Source: Hymenochaete sp. R1 | Taxonomy: Eukaryota; Basidiomycota; Agaricomycetes; Hymenochaetales; Hymenochaetaceae | Assembly: GCA_019400425.1 (NCBI GenBank) | Contig: JAFREE010000030.1 | Coordinates: 1-64,000 of the forward strand | DNA length: 64,000 bases | Direction of reading: 5' to 3' | Part shown: piece after piece, positions 44,463 to 55,801 of the stretch | How positions within the stretch are numbered: position 1 is the first letter of the stretch | How the letters are laid out: each line of letters begins with the position of its first letter | Notes under the pieces: model-generated | What the model was told of the DNA's origin: nothing | Databases searched by the model: none | The model's input: only the letters and a program-made list of their open reading frames with translations | Made by a program: the position numbers and the translations under genes

Positions 44463-46457
44463 ATGGAAGCTATCCAGGAGCTCATTCTGAGGACCCTTGA
44501 TAACGAGGGCTCGATAAAGGATACTAGAGACCTCGTTCTTCCAGGCGAATCGGCTACGTCAAACTCTCAAGATGTTCAGCTCAGCGTCCTCGGTGCTCTC
44601 AATTCGCTTTCGAGTCGGAATGTCAGTCTTTCTGTCTTCGTTCGCTATTACATATCTGATATTGGTGTATACCTATAACAAGATGATTACCTATACAACA
44701 CAAGAAATACAATCCCATGTCTTGACTCATGAAGGTACTCAGATAGCTTTGAACGGCTCTCATGAAGCAAGAGTATGGTCGGTGCTACCGATGAAGGGAG
44801 AAGGATTGCCCGTACCTGTGAAGGAGCTTAAACAGAAGGTAGGGGAAGAATCTGCGAAAGTGGGACAAGGAAATGCATTCAAAAATGGTTGGATAGCAAA
44901 AGAGGGAGATGGATTTGTGAAGAAGGTGCGTATATGCCATCAGATCCAAGAATGTGCTATGTTCATTACGACGCAGGCGCCTTCAATCGAGGATACCACA
45001 CAGCTGGAGATGAGGGAAGTGGATTCGACAGGCACTCTAAAATCTGGAGAGAAAGCGCTGGCAGCCCTACGAAAGCGGAAACTGGTTGTGCAAAAGTCAG
45101 TACCTGACGCTATTTTTCATGCGACTACGAATTCATTCAACAGTAGGAAGGGTCAGTGGTTCACCGTACACAAAGGGCCAGAATTCAGCACGTCCCTTGA
45201 AAAGTTGGAAACAGAGCTTACCGCCGATATGCTTGCATCGTACGTTCTGAATTTGTCGCACATACAACAAACTGAGTTAATTTTTGAAGGGGTTCATGGA
45301 AAACGTCTAAATTTAAGAAGTACAATTTCGAAGCTCTTGGAGTTCCCTCCAGTGGAGGAGCACTACACCCTCTGCTCAAAGTAAGGGATGAATTCAGGCA
45401 GATCTTCTTTGAAATGGGGTTCGTGTATTTCTTTTATGACCACTGATATGCACTTATACCCTTTTCAGATTTGCAGAGATGCCTACATCGTCTTATGTCG
45501 AATCATCATTCTGGTGTTTCGACAGTCTATTCGTTCCTCAACAGCACCCCGCTAGAGATCTTCAGGATACTTTCTACCTCTCAGGTGAGAGGTACTACTC
45601 AAAAGAGAAATGGAAGGCGACTGATGAGAATTGTTGCATCAGACCCCGTTTTGTCTTTAGATCCGCCAAAGGACTACTACGACAAAGTCGCGAAGGTTCA
45701 TGAGCAAGGAGAGTACGGTTCCTTAGGGTACCGAATTCCATGGGACGACCACGAGTCCCACAAACTATTACTGCGCACGCATACTACAGCATCGTCTTCC
45801 ATATTGCTACACGAGATAGCAAAGCAGCCTGGCGGATTCAAAGCTGCAAAATTGTTCAGTATTGATCGTGTCTTCCGGAACGAGGCCACCGATGCAACGC
45901 ATCTTGCGGAATTTCATCAGGTGGAGGGTGTTGTGGCAGATCGCAATTTGACGTTGGGAGATTTGATTGGTGAGCAAGAAATATTATTGTTACAACTTGC
46001 CGTTGAAGGTTACTACACAGGTTTCATGAGCACTTTCTTCTACAAAATGGGTATACACGATTTACGGTTCAAGCCTGCATATAACCCTTATACAGAGGTA
46101 AGTAGCCGAGATCTTATCTTAGAGTTGTCGGCCCAACGACACACTTAATTTGATAGCCTTCACTCGAGATCTTTGCTTTCCACCCAATGTTGAATAAGTG
46201 GGTAGAAATTGGTAACTCGGGGATGTTTAGACCGGAGATGTTGGAACCCATGGGTTTCCCCAAAGATGTACGTGTGCTTGGCTGGGGTTTGAGTCTTGAA
46301 CGCCCGACTATGATTCGGTGAGATTTTTCTACATATTTGCAATGGTGCTTCATTATTAATCTTGCTCGATAGATATGGTATTAATAATATTAGGACGCTC
46401 GTAGGACACCGTGTATCTATAGAAGGTGTAGAAAAGGCGGCAGCAGTCAGATTCTAG
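44463..46457 (+). CDS. FRS2: Phenylalanyl-tRNA synthetase alpha subunit, cytosolic
   Basis: This is the catalytic alpha subunit of cytosolic PheRS, aminoacylating tRNA-Phe in complex with the beta subunit encoded at 25977-28315. Exon 1 starts [18 protein letters not shown] and joins across gtcagt...caag to [18 protein letters not shown]. The N-terminal part has winged-helix DNA-binding-like repeats, including [20 protein letters not shown]. The class II core shows [13 protein letters not shown] (motif 1 region), [65 protein letters not shown] (motif 2) with [34 protein letters not shown] and [18 protein letters not shown] (motif 3). About seven introns give roughly 520 residues, as expected. 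All three class II motifs are intact. Confidence 0.95.
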
Positions 46458-46540
46458 CTTTACTCCACGGGCAATACAATGTGTAATGGAATACGGTCAA
46501 AACGTTCCTCGTGTGCGTCTCGCATCATAACTTCCATACG

Positions 46541-47617
46541 TCAAATGTACAATCTCCATCTCTTAATCGTCCAAGTATTCCTCCTAAACGACCTTGAGTC
46601 TGATCTCGTGCTTTGGGTCCCACTATGGCATTTACCATCCTTGATCGTTTCTGTTAAGTGGACGATACTTTTGCGACAAGAGACACTCACCCTTCGGGCC
46701 CACACACAAGAAACATTGTCCTGCCTTTACATGCTTCCAGCATATCTCGCAGATGATTTTCTGAGATCCTACCGACGATCAGGTTCAAGTCCTCCGGCTG
46801 ACCATCCGCAGAATCAACAAAAAGAGAAACTTTCAATTTCTTTGTTTCATCACGAGTCCAGGCGGAAAGACGATCCAGTAACGGTTTTGGAGGAAGTTCA
46901 CTGGTACTACGATGACAGTGAAAAAGGATGAAGTTTGTGTTGCTTTGATTGCCACCAGTTTCGAAATTTGAATAAAGAAGTTGGTAGAAAGGTGCAATCC
47001 CCGTACCTCCAGCTAGCTATAATATTAAAAAGAGGCGTTATATATATACAGTAGCGACAATGGCTACCGCTTACCATCACTATATTGTCGTATTTTTCCT
47101 GGCATGTCCATGTCCGATCTGGTCCTCGGATTTCGATTTCATCACCGACATTCTTCGCATGAATCCATCTACTCACTTCACCGTGTGGGTACTTCTTGAC
47201 CCAGAATGATAGCTCATTACTGTCAGACAGTCCTTCGAGCGGTGTATATGGCCTCTCGACCTGAATGTCAGAGTCCTTCACGTAGACGGACCAGATCGAC
47301 GGGAAGTTGTGGAGACCTGCAGCAACCTTTGTCGGAAGTCTCAATCGAATAAGCTTGGTACCATTGGTGGTGGACTCTGAATGCGATACAGTAGTCGAAG
47401 AGAAATGAGTCGAAGAAAGAGGATTTTCGGAACGTTGGTTTGAGAATCCTAGTGCCCAAAACCATATCCCTAATGCGGCCGTACCAGCAGCGCCTATCGC
47501 AGGCCACCTTTTCGAGAATGTCTTTGATAAGCCTTGGATCTTAGTTGACTGAGCACGGCACTGAGACCTCTGAAGGGTATAGCGGTCTACCTTGAGATAT
47601 TTGGCGAACGAGGACAT
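46541..47617 (-). CDS. Mitochondrial NADH-cytochrome-b5-reductase-like flavoprotein
   Basis: This is a ferredoxin-NADP-reductase-type enzyme with FAD and NAD(P)H domains. The N-terminus (MSSFAKYLKVDRYTLQRSQ) is basic and Ser/Arg-rich like a mitochondrial presequence. It is followed by one membrane helix (AIGAAGTAALGIWFWALGF). The FAD domain contains VERPYTPLEG; the NAD domain contains GGTGIAPFYQLL and LFVDSADGQPEDLNLIVGRI, then FLVCGPEG. The last exon continues MVNAIVGPKARDQTQGRLGG. It resembles Mcr1 and the cytochrome c maturation factor Cyc2, and the sequence alone does not settle which. About 300 residues. An in-frame ATG at 47686 (MSISNATSISA) is an alternative start. Confidence 0.82.
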
Positions 47618-47863
47618 AGTCGTGAATGATTGAGCAACGAGAAAAGATATGACAGCGGAGATCGACGTTGCGTTCGAGATCGACATGACATCTATTTTTA
47701 AGATAATGTAAATAAAATATTTGAAGTGTCTGCCACCTTCATCACGGTTTACCACCACCACACGCACATACATATACTCCAGGCCGACTTATAGGCCCCA
47801 TCATTCTACTATCTATCACCTTCGTTTCTTGAATTATAAGCTTCTGGTTCACGATACTACGTC

Positions 47864-49698
47864 ATGACTTCCTTTGACAACTTTTACAACTCGACGGAGC
47901 TGAGGCGGGCCTCTGTTCTTGAGGATGTTTTCCTGGGAACTGGGACGCCTGCGATGGACTTCCACCCTCATACTATCATTCCAACTCCGGATCCTACTCA
48001 CCCAATACATCTTGGTTTGGAATCCGTCAGTAATCACTCATTTGGACTCTCAGCATACCCTACACGGCTATCGCCCTTCACAATACCTCGTACACCACTC
48101 TACCTTGTAGAAAAACACAACCCATCCTCTGGAACACCAGAATTTCAGTCAAACTATGTCCTCCCATTTGACGAGAGAGGCTGTCTGGCTGAAGTATACA
48201 AACGTACGCCTTTTGGGGGTCTTGGTCTCGCACTTGCAAACGACAAGATAAATACACCAGTCTTTCTTGACGACGGACTCTCCTATACTCAGCCGCCAAC
48301 CAAGCGTATCAAGCTGACCTCTGCAGAAGAAGAAAAGGCAAATTCTCATATGTCTATGTTCTTTGAGGGCGTCATAAACCTAGCGGAGGAAAACGACGTT
48401 CGTAGCACTCGCGATTCTCTAAGTGCTGTACATTCCCTGCTGTTGTCCCCGGTCACACATGACCCCAGTAATCGCCCCCGATCTTCTCTAGCTTCGACCT
48501 GCGTTCTTGCCGATACTGAAAGCAATGCATTCGGAGAGGCGCAAGGCCAGCAAAATGTCGCTGTTCGTCCTCGCGATTTACTCGGTGATCCAAAGCTCGC
48601 CATGCCCATGGCCGAATCACCAGCCGCTACTACTGACTCATATTTTGCGCATGAGAATTCGGCTAATTCTCTAGCTTCTTTCAACTCCAAAGACGAAGAG
48701 AATTCTGAAACTGGTAACTCCCGCATCCAAGAAAAGGGCTCAGATCAATTGCCTTTCTTGCTTGAACAATATCTATTGAAGTTCGCCCCTGCAGTCCAAG
48801 AATCTGCTGTACTATCGCGAGAGACGCACGCCGAAAGGCTGTCCGACATAACCAATACAGTAACTCAGTCATCGACTACAGCCGTATCGTCAACGACACC
48901 ATACTCGCCCATCACAGCGGAATTGCTTGAGGCCGTAGAGGAACCTTTCAAATCATCGAAACGAAAGTTCCAAGATGTTTCAAACTTCTCCAGAAATCGT
49001 AATGCGACAAGCGTCATGCATCTTTCAGATACTTTACAGTTGCAGGACGTCGTCATCACCAAAGCGTATATGGGAGTTCCGGCTGAGATTGTCGCTCAGA
49101 AAACGAAATATCATATGTCACTCAACCCGGGGTTGAGGTTATCGGAAGAACTCTTATTTTCGTTCGCGGGGCGTTTCTCTGCATCTGGCGAGCAGATATC
49201 TGGTTATAGATGCTACGTTGAAGGCTGCACAAAGGTGACGAAAAGAAAGGACCACATGGGTGACCATGTACGGACGCACCTTGGGGAGAAACCGTATCTA
49301 TGTCGCACTTGGTTTGTCTGGTCCGATTTCTGAAGTTCCAAATCAACCGTTGACTGTCCTTTATTATCCTCAGTGGTATGGGTTTTATCCGGAACAATGA
49401 CTGTCTCCGACACGAAAACAACCACCGCCCGGATAAAAAGTTCGTCTGCCATTGGTGAGTAACGGAGTCTACTCGTTGTGGGGCTTATACTCAAGCCCTT
49501 GGTAGCAACGCAGCATTTTCTCGCAAAGACTTGTATGTGAGACACCAGAAGACAGCATGCAGCACAGGAACGACTATTTTTACGACTGAGAAGAAATTAT
49601 CGAGGAGTACAAAAGCATCGGTGAGGAGAAAAGGAACTCCAGACGGGGATGACGCCGATGACGGGGACTATGATCCTAGACGCATATTTGCATTTTAG
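47864..49698 (+). CDS. C2H2 zinc-finger transcription factor
   Basis: Three exons, 47864-49311, 49374-49454 and 49506-49698, encode 573 residues. The first 440 residues are low in recognisable structure: Ser/Thr/Pro-rich, with a basic PTKRIKL patch. The C-terminus carries tandem zinc fingers: CYVEGCTKVTKRKDHMGDHV, then CRTCGMGFIRNNDCLRHENN with final His, then CHCNAAFSRKDLYVRHQKTAC. The linker HLGEKPYLC resembles the canonical TGEKP type. Both introns lie inside finger codons (TG/T for Cys and TG/C for Cys), so splicing is needed to complete the fingers. The tail is acidic (GDDADDGDYDP). It resembles fungal-specific regulators with C-terminal fingers; the target genes are unknown. Confidence 0.88.
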
Positions 49699-49990
49699 AA
49701 TTATTTAGGGACAAAGCACTCGCTTTGTATAATTAGGTAATTGGCTTATAGTAGAAGAATTGAAACTACTTTACACTCGAGATGGAGGATGCGCGTTTTC
49801 TTCGTTTGAGATCAAGGTGGTTCTTGAGCTTCAACAATGACATTGAAATTCAAATTGAATAGTAGTAATCGATCGTGGGAATGTAGATCATTTACGCTGT
49901 CGATCTTCGTTTATCAACTTTAGCGATTGAAACAGTGCAGCACTGACCTTTGACTTCAACCTCGACGTCGTTCAAAGCTTTCGGTACAAT

Positions 49991-50932
49991 ATGTCCGAAC
50001 GAGGCAGGTCAACATCTCCCCATCCTCTTGCAATGCGTGATGGGGATGTGGACATGGACATTGGGACCCAAGTCGTAACGAAAATAGACACGAAAGGCAT
50101 AGCCATCACCAATCTGAGCAGGAACGTATACGAAACGCACCTGCGTGCCATCTTTGGTTTCTACGGAGAGATAGAGCGGATCAACTTCCCTTTATATGGA
50201 AAATGTATGTACAAAATGCATGCTATTAGCTCATGTGTTTGACGCTTTGGACCAGCCGGACAGAATCGTGGTAGAGCCTCCTTAGAGTTCTTCACAGTGG
50301 ATGCCGCACGGCAAGCTGTTTCGCATATGAACGGAGGCCAACTAGACGGAGCGGTACTTAAAGTCGAACTTTCAAATGAAATCATTCGATCACGCTCACC
50401 ATCACGCTCTCGTCCGGCTCGCAATGGTCGCAGCCCCGCCAGATCATATTCTCGTTCGATTTCACCCCGTGGACCACGTAGACGTCGTTCCGACCATGAA
50501 CCTCGTTATGGTTCATACCGTGGTCGAGGATATGGACGCCGCAGCGCACCTACTCGTGACGTTTACAGACCGCCGTCGTACTCACGTTCTCGATCTCCGT
50601 ACCGGCGTAGTGCTGGAAGACTCCCACCAAGGCGTCGGTCCCCAAGCTACGAAAGGGGTGGTACGGGATATGGGCGTCGATGGTCGAGGTCTCGTTCGAG
50701 GTCGCCTAGCTACTCAGATCGCTACTCAAGCCGCTCGAGGAGTATATCACGAACTCGTTCATACTCACCGCGCTCAAGGTCACGTTCGTATTCTTCGTAT
50801 TCTAGGTACACGCGCAGCAGGAGTAGGTCCCGAAGTCGCACTCCTTCAAAGGGAGGGAGGAGTAAGAGTAGAGACGACATTCGCGATAGTAAATCAAGGT
50901 CTCCTAGATCTCCACGCAGCATTTCACGCTAA
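49991..50932 (+). CDS. RNPS1-like SR protein (RRM plus RS domain)
   Basis: Two exons, 49991-50204 and 50256-50932, encode 296 residues. A single RNA-recognition motif covers about residues 33-110: GIAITNLSRNVYETHLRAIF (RNP2 side), then GRASLEFFTVDAARQAVSHM (RNP1 side) and NGGQLDGAVLKVELS. The rest is an RS domain of Arg-Ser, Ser-Arg-Ser and Gly-Tyr-Arg units (SRSPSRSRP, RSRSRSRSRTPSKGG). Such proteins (RNPS1/Srp-type) join exon-junction or ASAP complexes and regulate splicing in the nucleus. Phosphorylation of the RS region is expected from the family. A frame-shifted reading over the RS region on the same strand is a shadow. Confidence 0.9.
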
Positions 50933-51102
50933 TGTTTGTTCGCGCCTTAACTTCTTGTTAAAAAGAGCTGATTACTATTATGTCTACTATATAGTAAAAA
51001 ACAAAAGTAGCTAGTCGCTATGTTCTGAATCGTCGTCAGCTATGAAAGGGCTGTAGCCGTATGAGCATATCTGATTACAGAAGCCTGTAGTTTTGATGAT
51101 AC

Positions 51103-54100
51103 TTACGTATATTCGTGTCGACGTATTGTGGAACTCATCCATTCTTCATCAGCATCTTCAAGAGCATATCCGCGCCCGCCAGCGTAACTCAATATTACTG
51201 GCAAGAATACGAGACCGTGCAGGGCACCAGAAATTATAAGGATGAGCCACATTCGGAAGTAGTAAACCTGAAGAAAGTTGTTAGACACCAGTATCAACTG
51301 GCATTATTTGTGCACGCTTACTTCTAAAAGTTTGGAGCGTGTTAGTGCAAGGACACAGATACCAATGAGCTTCGTGAACGTGATCCCAGAAAGCACCTAG
51401 TGAAGCGGATTAGATGGTACTTTCTAGCAATTGTTTCAAACTTACGGAAGGTCCAACATCGACTAACGCGGACCACATCCTTTCGTCCCTCTCCTTCTGT
51501 CGCGACAGAAGATCGACAGGCAAACCAGTTCCTGCGCCCATAAACGCTCTCGCGATGTGTGCGTTAAATTCAACAGCAATTCCGAGGGCAATGACGAGAT
51601 TAACGAGGCTAACACCATTCAAATCAATGCCCCATTCGCCCATAACGCCCATAACGGTGGTTATTGTAGACGCAACTACGGCCGTCACAATTGTACCTGT
51701 ACGCCACGAGCCAAGTAGTAATGATGTGATGACCAGAACGGCAGCTAACCCGAGACCAAGTATCTCTTCTGTAATGGCGACGATATAGAGGTATTGTTCA
51801 AAGAAAACGTAGTGCAATGAATAAGGAAATACAGATATCCCTGTCCGTTCAGAGACGTCGTTAGCTATTCTCTTTGCCGAACGAAGAGAGTTGATAAAAT
51901 CGGCTTGCGACTTGAGAGGTGAATGGGAGGTTCGAAAGTGTGATGCTCTGACTCCGTGGTCTTCACTTAAAGACAAGGCCGTGGAATAAGCTGCTTGCCC
52001 GCCGAGGGCACAATTCTCGTCGGCGGGCGACTGAAGCCATTGTTGTAGGTACTTCATAAATTCATCACCTTCGGGGAAACCAGCCATTGTGATATTCCAC
52101 GGAGGGTTCTGCCCCTCCAAGCATGGCTGGCACAATCGAGGTGAATCGCGGGATCTACAGAAAATTTCGGGATTCCGCTTCCGGACCCGGCAACATCCAT
52201 TCGAGGGATCCAACCATCGAAGGTAGTCGTCGATCCATGAAGCGGTTGGTTGTGAGATGAATGATACCTCTGTCCGGTTACGCTCGGCTTCTAGAATGTT
52301 GGCCAACGAGAATTCATCACAAGTTGTGAACCTTCCGCACAAGCGTCTTTGACCTGTTCGCCCCGTCACATTGACGTTATGGGAGACGAAATAAACTGGT
52401 GGTCCCACTTCTAAGTAGCTATCCACCGCATCAAAGTACGATACCAAATACGAATTAGCGGGAAGAGCCAGCCTCTGATCTGAAATTGCGTTCAAAAAGG
52501 GGGTATTATGAGGGCTAGGCGAAAAGATCAACATACCAAGTCCTAGTTGAATATGTTGGATAGAAATTATCGAGCAGATCAAAATCGCACCAGCCGCAAG
52601 CAGAACGACCCCTTTGACCAGAGGTCGCAACAGGAACGGTGCATAATGTTTCCGGATAAAGTAAGCCATCTTCCCAATTGTAGGACCAACTGAGGGAGCA
52701 TCCGTAAGAGCTATGCGGGACACGATTTGGATACAAGGGAAGCAGTCAACTCTGCTTGACTGTAGACAGAAGATAAGCTTTTGCTAATGTCGCACGGAAA
52801 TTTTCGTACCTCGACCCTCTGCAGATCCAGAGACATTGCACTAACAAACACAGTGACTTGCAGCAGTGCGTTAAGGAAAACACTTCCTGCTGCATAAAGT
52901 GCGAAATTTCTGACGGCGGGCATTGGTACTAACGCCCCTAACGCGAAAGCTGTGACTTCTGTGATAGAGCTCAAAAGAATAGATGGCCCCATCTTCGACA
53001 ATGCTCTTGCGACGCGTTCTTCGGATGAAAAATGCATTGGGACAGAAGCACTATCAATTGATCCTTCCTGCGTGGAAAGTCCAACTTGTCGCGCCGTGGT
53101 TCCCGTGGCAAGACCGACACTATGTACGTTGACGACTGCGTTTGGCCCGTGCAGGAGATTTTGACGATCAAGTTCGTGCACTAGAATGAAAACATTATCG
53201 ACGCCAACTGCAAGGACCAAAAATGGAATGACCTCGGCGATAATCAGAGTGACTTTAACACCCACAGCTGAAAAAAAACCGACGGAAGAGCATATTGATA
53301 AAATTACCAAAGCTATGCCGAACAAGCCTAAAGTGAATTTCGAATGGACAAAAATACTCCCCGGAAAGTTTGGAATCAACCGTGGTCGTGGCAATTCGTC
53401 TACGACAGGTGCCATACCTCTGAATTTATTTTTGATGTACAGAGGGAGACTGATCATCCACGATGTCAATGAGCTAGAAATTCCTTCTTCACTTGACGAC
53501 CCATGGCTGCTCCCGAGGGTCAAAGCAACGTAGAAAAACATTGCAAGATAGGAGAGGACGACGATACGGACGTCCGTATTTGAACTCTTGTTTATTTCCT
53601 CTTCGAGTGAGACGCCTGTAGAAAACTCGACAAGTAACCCAGCGGCTGGTGCACTTTCCCGGACCCGTAAAAGGTAATCGCGAAGTGTCTGTTCCCACTC
53701 CATGGCAATTTTGCGTTTGATAGGGTCTAGAGAATCAACGATGACAATAGTTGCCACCAAAGCTTTTGAATCTATGTATCGTGGGATGTCGTCATTGTTT
53801 AATCTCGGCGGAATACCCCCTAAAACGAACTGGGGGCCCAAAGGTTGCTTGAAGTCGGGAAGGCATTCTGCGGGAGCCGAAGCACAATGCGTAAGGCGAT
53901 CCTTCCACGAGTACCTGTATCGCTCTATATCATAATCAAACCAAGGAGTGATTGACTGGAGTACGCATGGTGTGCCATCTCCCATCGGTTTGAGACAGAT
54001 ATCACCCAGTGTGACTCCCGATGGACTCGTGAGTGTCCGAATCTCCGATTCGACATTAAACCACCATCTGAGATGTTCAAAGGTTAGAACAGGGGCCGTG

Positions 54101-55484
54101 TACTCTGATACGCCAAGAGTAGAGGAGACGTTGAGGGAAGTGTCCGAAGACAGGGAACCGTTTGGTGAAGCAGATGTTATAAAAATTTGTTGAGGCCTAT
54201 AGAAGGGACCAAAATTTTGATCAAAAAACTCCTTTTGCAGTTTACTCTCGCTATTGGAAGGGACCCAGAGACGAACAGGATCGACTTCGACGTTGAAACA
54301 TTTCCATCCAATATTCAAGAGCCCGATCGCGACGAATGTAATAGCAAATGTCAGCCAAGGATAAGAAGCGCACACGATGCCTATGCGGTAGAAAGCTCGG
54401 CGCAAAAGCGTATTCAACCTATACTGACGAGGTTGTGTGGTTTCCATTGGGTCTAAAAGGGATATTCCTCGGCCGAAGTTCCGGAAATCTCCTGCCTGAG
54501 AATTGCTTGAGTCATCGCCGATGTGCCTTGAAGAGGTGTTACCTTGCAGGCTTCGAGTGTGGGATCGAGGAGAGAGGACATTGTCCGCTGGATCTTCACC
54601 CGGAAGGGTAGTACGATCAGATTTTGCGGCTCTGCCCTTGACAAGTCGAATAATATACACGACAAAAACGAGGACGACGATCAGAGCATAAATGTTCGTC
54701 AGAGCAAACGTAAGGCATGAGACCCGACCAATCTGACAGTTTGAACCTGAGTCCGGTAGTGGTACAGGCGGTAGGACTGGGCAGACTTCAGAGCAGTCAA
54801 TGCATGTACAACGACTTTGCAGGTCCTCGTCCGAGCATTGTCTCGCCCTTGGATTAAAAGCATCAACTTCGGCAGGTTCCATGTAACGGAAATCGATCTG
54901 GAATGGGCTTCCTACATCCTTTTCGTCGCCTAGAAATTTGAGAAACGCCTTTGCATCCTTGGCGCCGCCGCCTATGAATGACATGGCGTAATCGTTCGCG
55001 GCCGAGAGCTTGACTTCCCTGCAGCTATCATAGAAGCCAGTTGCAAAATCCGTTCCAGCGAAAAAGTCCAATGATTTAACCGCCCGTTTATTCTCATAAG
55101 ACAGTTGGGTGGCCGTGACGTTGAGGAACGAGCCTTGATTCGGAGAACACGTCATTGAGCAGAAAAGGGACCGGAAATTGTTGCGACACGCCGGACAGGA
55201 GGCTATAAGTGGCTCCACGGTGTTGAAGTTCTCGCTAAGAGCCTCAATCTGCTCCTGAGAGCAACACACAGGTCCATTCGCGAGCTCGGGGCCGCAGACG
55301 TCGGTGAGTAGCTCTCGAACTGCCTCGTTCTCCGTCTGGCGTGCTGTTTCAGCTTGTAGGGTATAAAAGTGGACGCCTGGCTCACCTTCTCCGGAGGACC
55401 ATCATATGGGCAGGGTAGACTCTTGCCCCAACCTGACTTCGTCCCACAATGGCCATGAATGGCACAGGAATCGGTTGCACTCAT
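51103..55484 (-). CDS. NCR1: NPC1/Ncr1-type sterol transporter
   Basis: Niemann-Pick C1 proteins move sterols out of the late endosome or vacuole. The N-terminal domain (CAIHGHCGTKSGWGKSLPC, PYDGPPEK, then VCCSQEQIEALSENF and CPACRNNFRSLFCSMTCSPN) has the Cys pattern of the sterol-binding module. The sterol-sensing region shows FFSAVGVKVTLIIAEVIPFL, VLAVGVDNVFILVHELDRQN, GPSILLSSITEVTAFALGAL and then FALYAAGSVF. The second RND half includes FPYSLHYVFFEQYLYIVAI, LNGVSLVNLVIALGIAVEFN and IARAF. Splicing joins LQRVE to SSRVDCFPCI near 52790. The C-terminal exons are LSGITFTKLIGICVLAL, FRMWLILIISGALHGLVFLP and a charged tail. The length is about 1,370 residues. No signal peptide is visible before MSATDSCAIHG, which is unusual for the family. 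Confidence 0.94.
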
Positions 55485-55801
55485 TCAACGCACGCCTCCA
55501 GCAAAGAGGTTAATAAGAGCTCGATGACCACGGAAGAGATAACTAGAGTTTGTCCGCGTGTTTGATGGTGTGCTGGGTATGGTACTATGGACCGTCAGAG
55601 GCAACTAGTACTGGTGCGGTGAGAGGAAGAGTTGGCAATTACAGTTGAGAGATCGACCTCATATGACGAGTGAATTTCCTTTTCTTTCATTCTGTATCGA
55701 CGCGCGGATCGCCATTGCAAGTTCTGGACAGGGATCAAGACCTTTCTTTCCGATGACCTTCTAATCTGCCGCTTCCTGGTGCTGATAGAAAGCACTCGAA
55801 A
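55485..55801. promoter_or_regulatory. Divergent promoter region, NPC1 / DPH1
   Basis: This is 317 bp between divergent starts. On the minus strand, the frames just before the NPC1 ATG contain no upstream ATG followed by a hydrophobic stretch. One frame reads SVVIELLLTSLLEACV without an initiating Met. Confidence 0.4.

Noticed and set aside
50376..51014. Second reading frame over the RS domain of the RNPS1-like gene
   Set aside because: Shadow frame produced by the repetitive Arg-Ser codons; no RRM or start context belongs to it.
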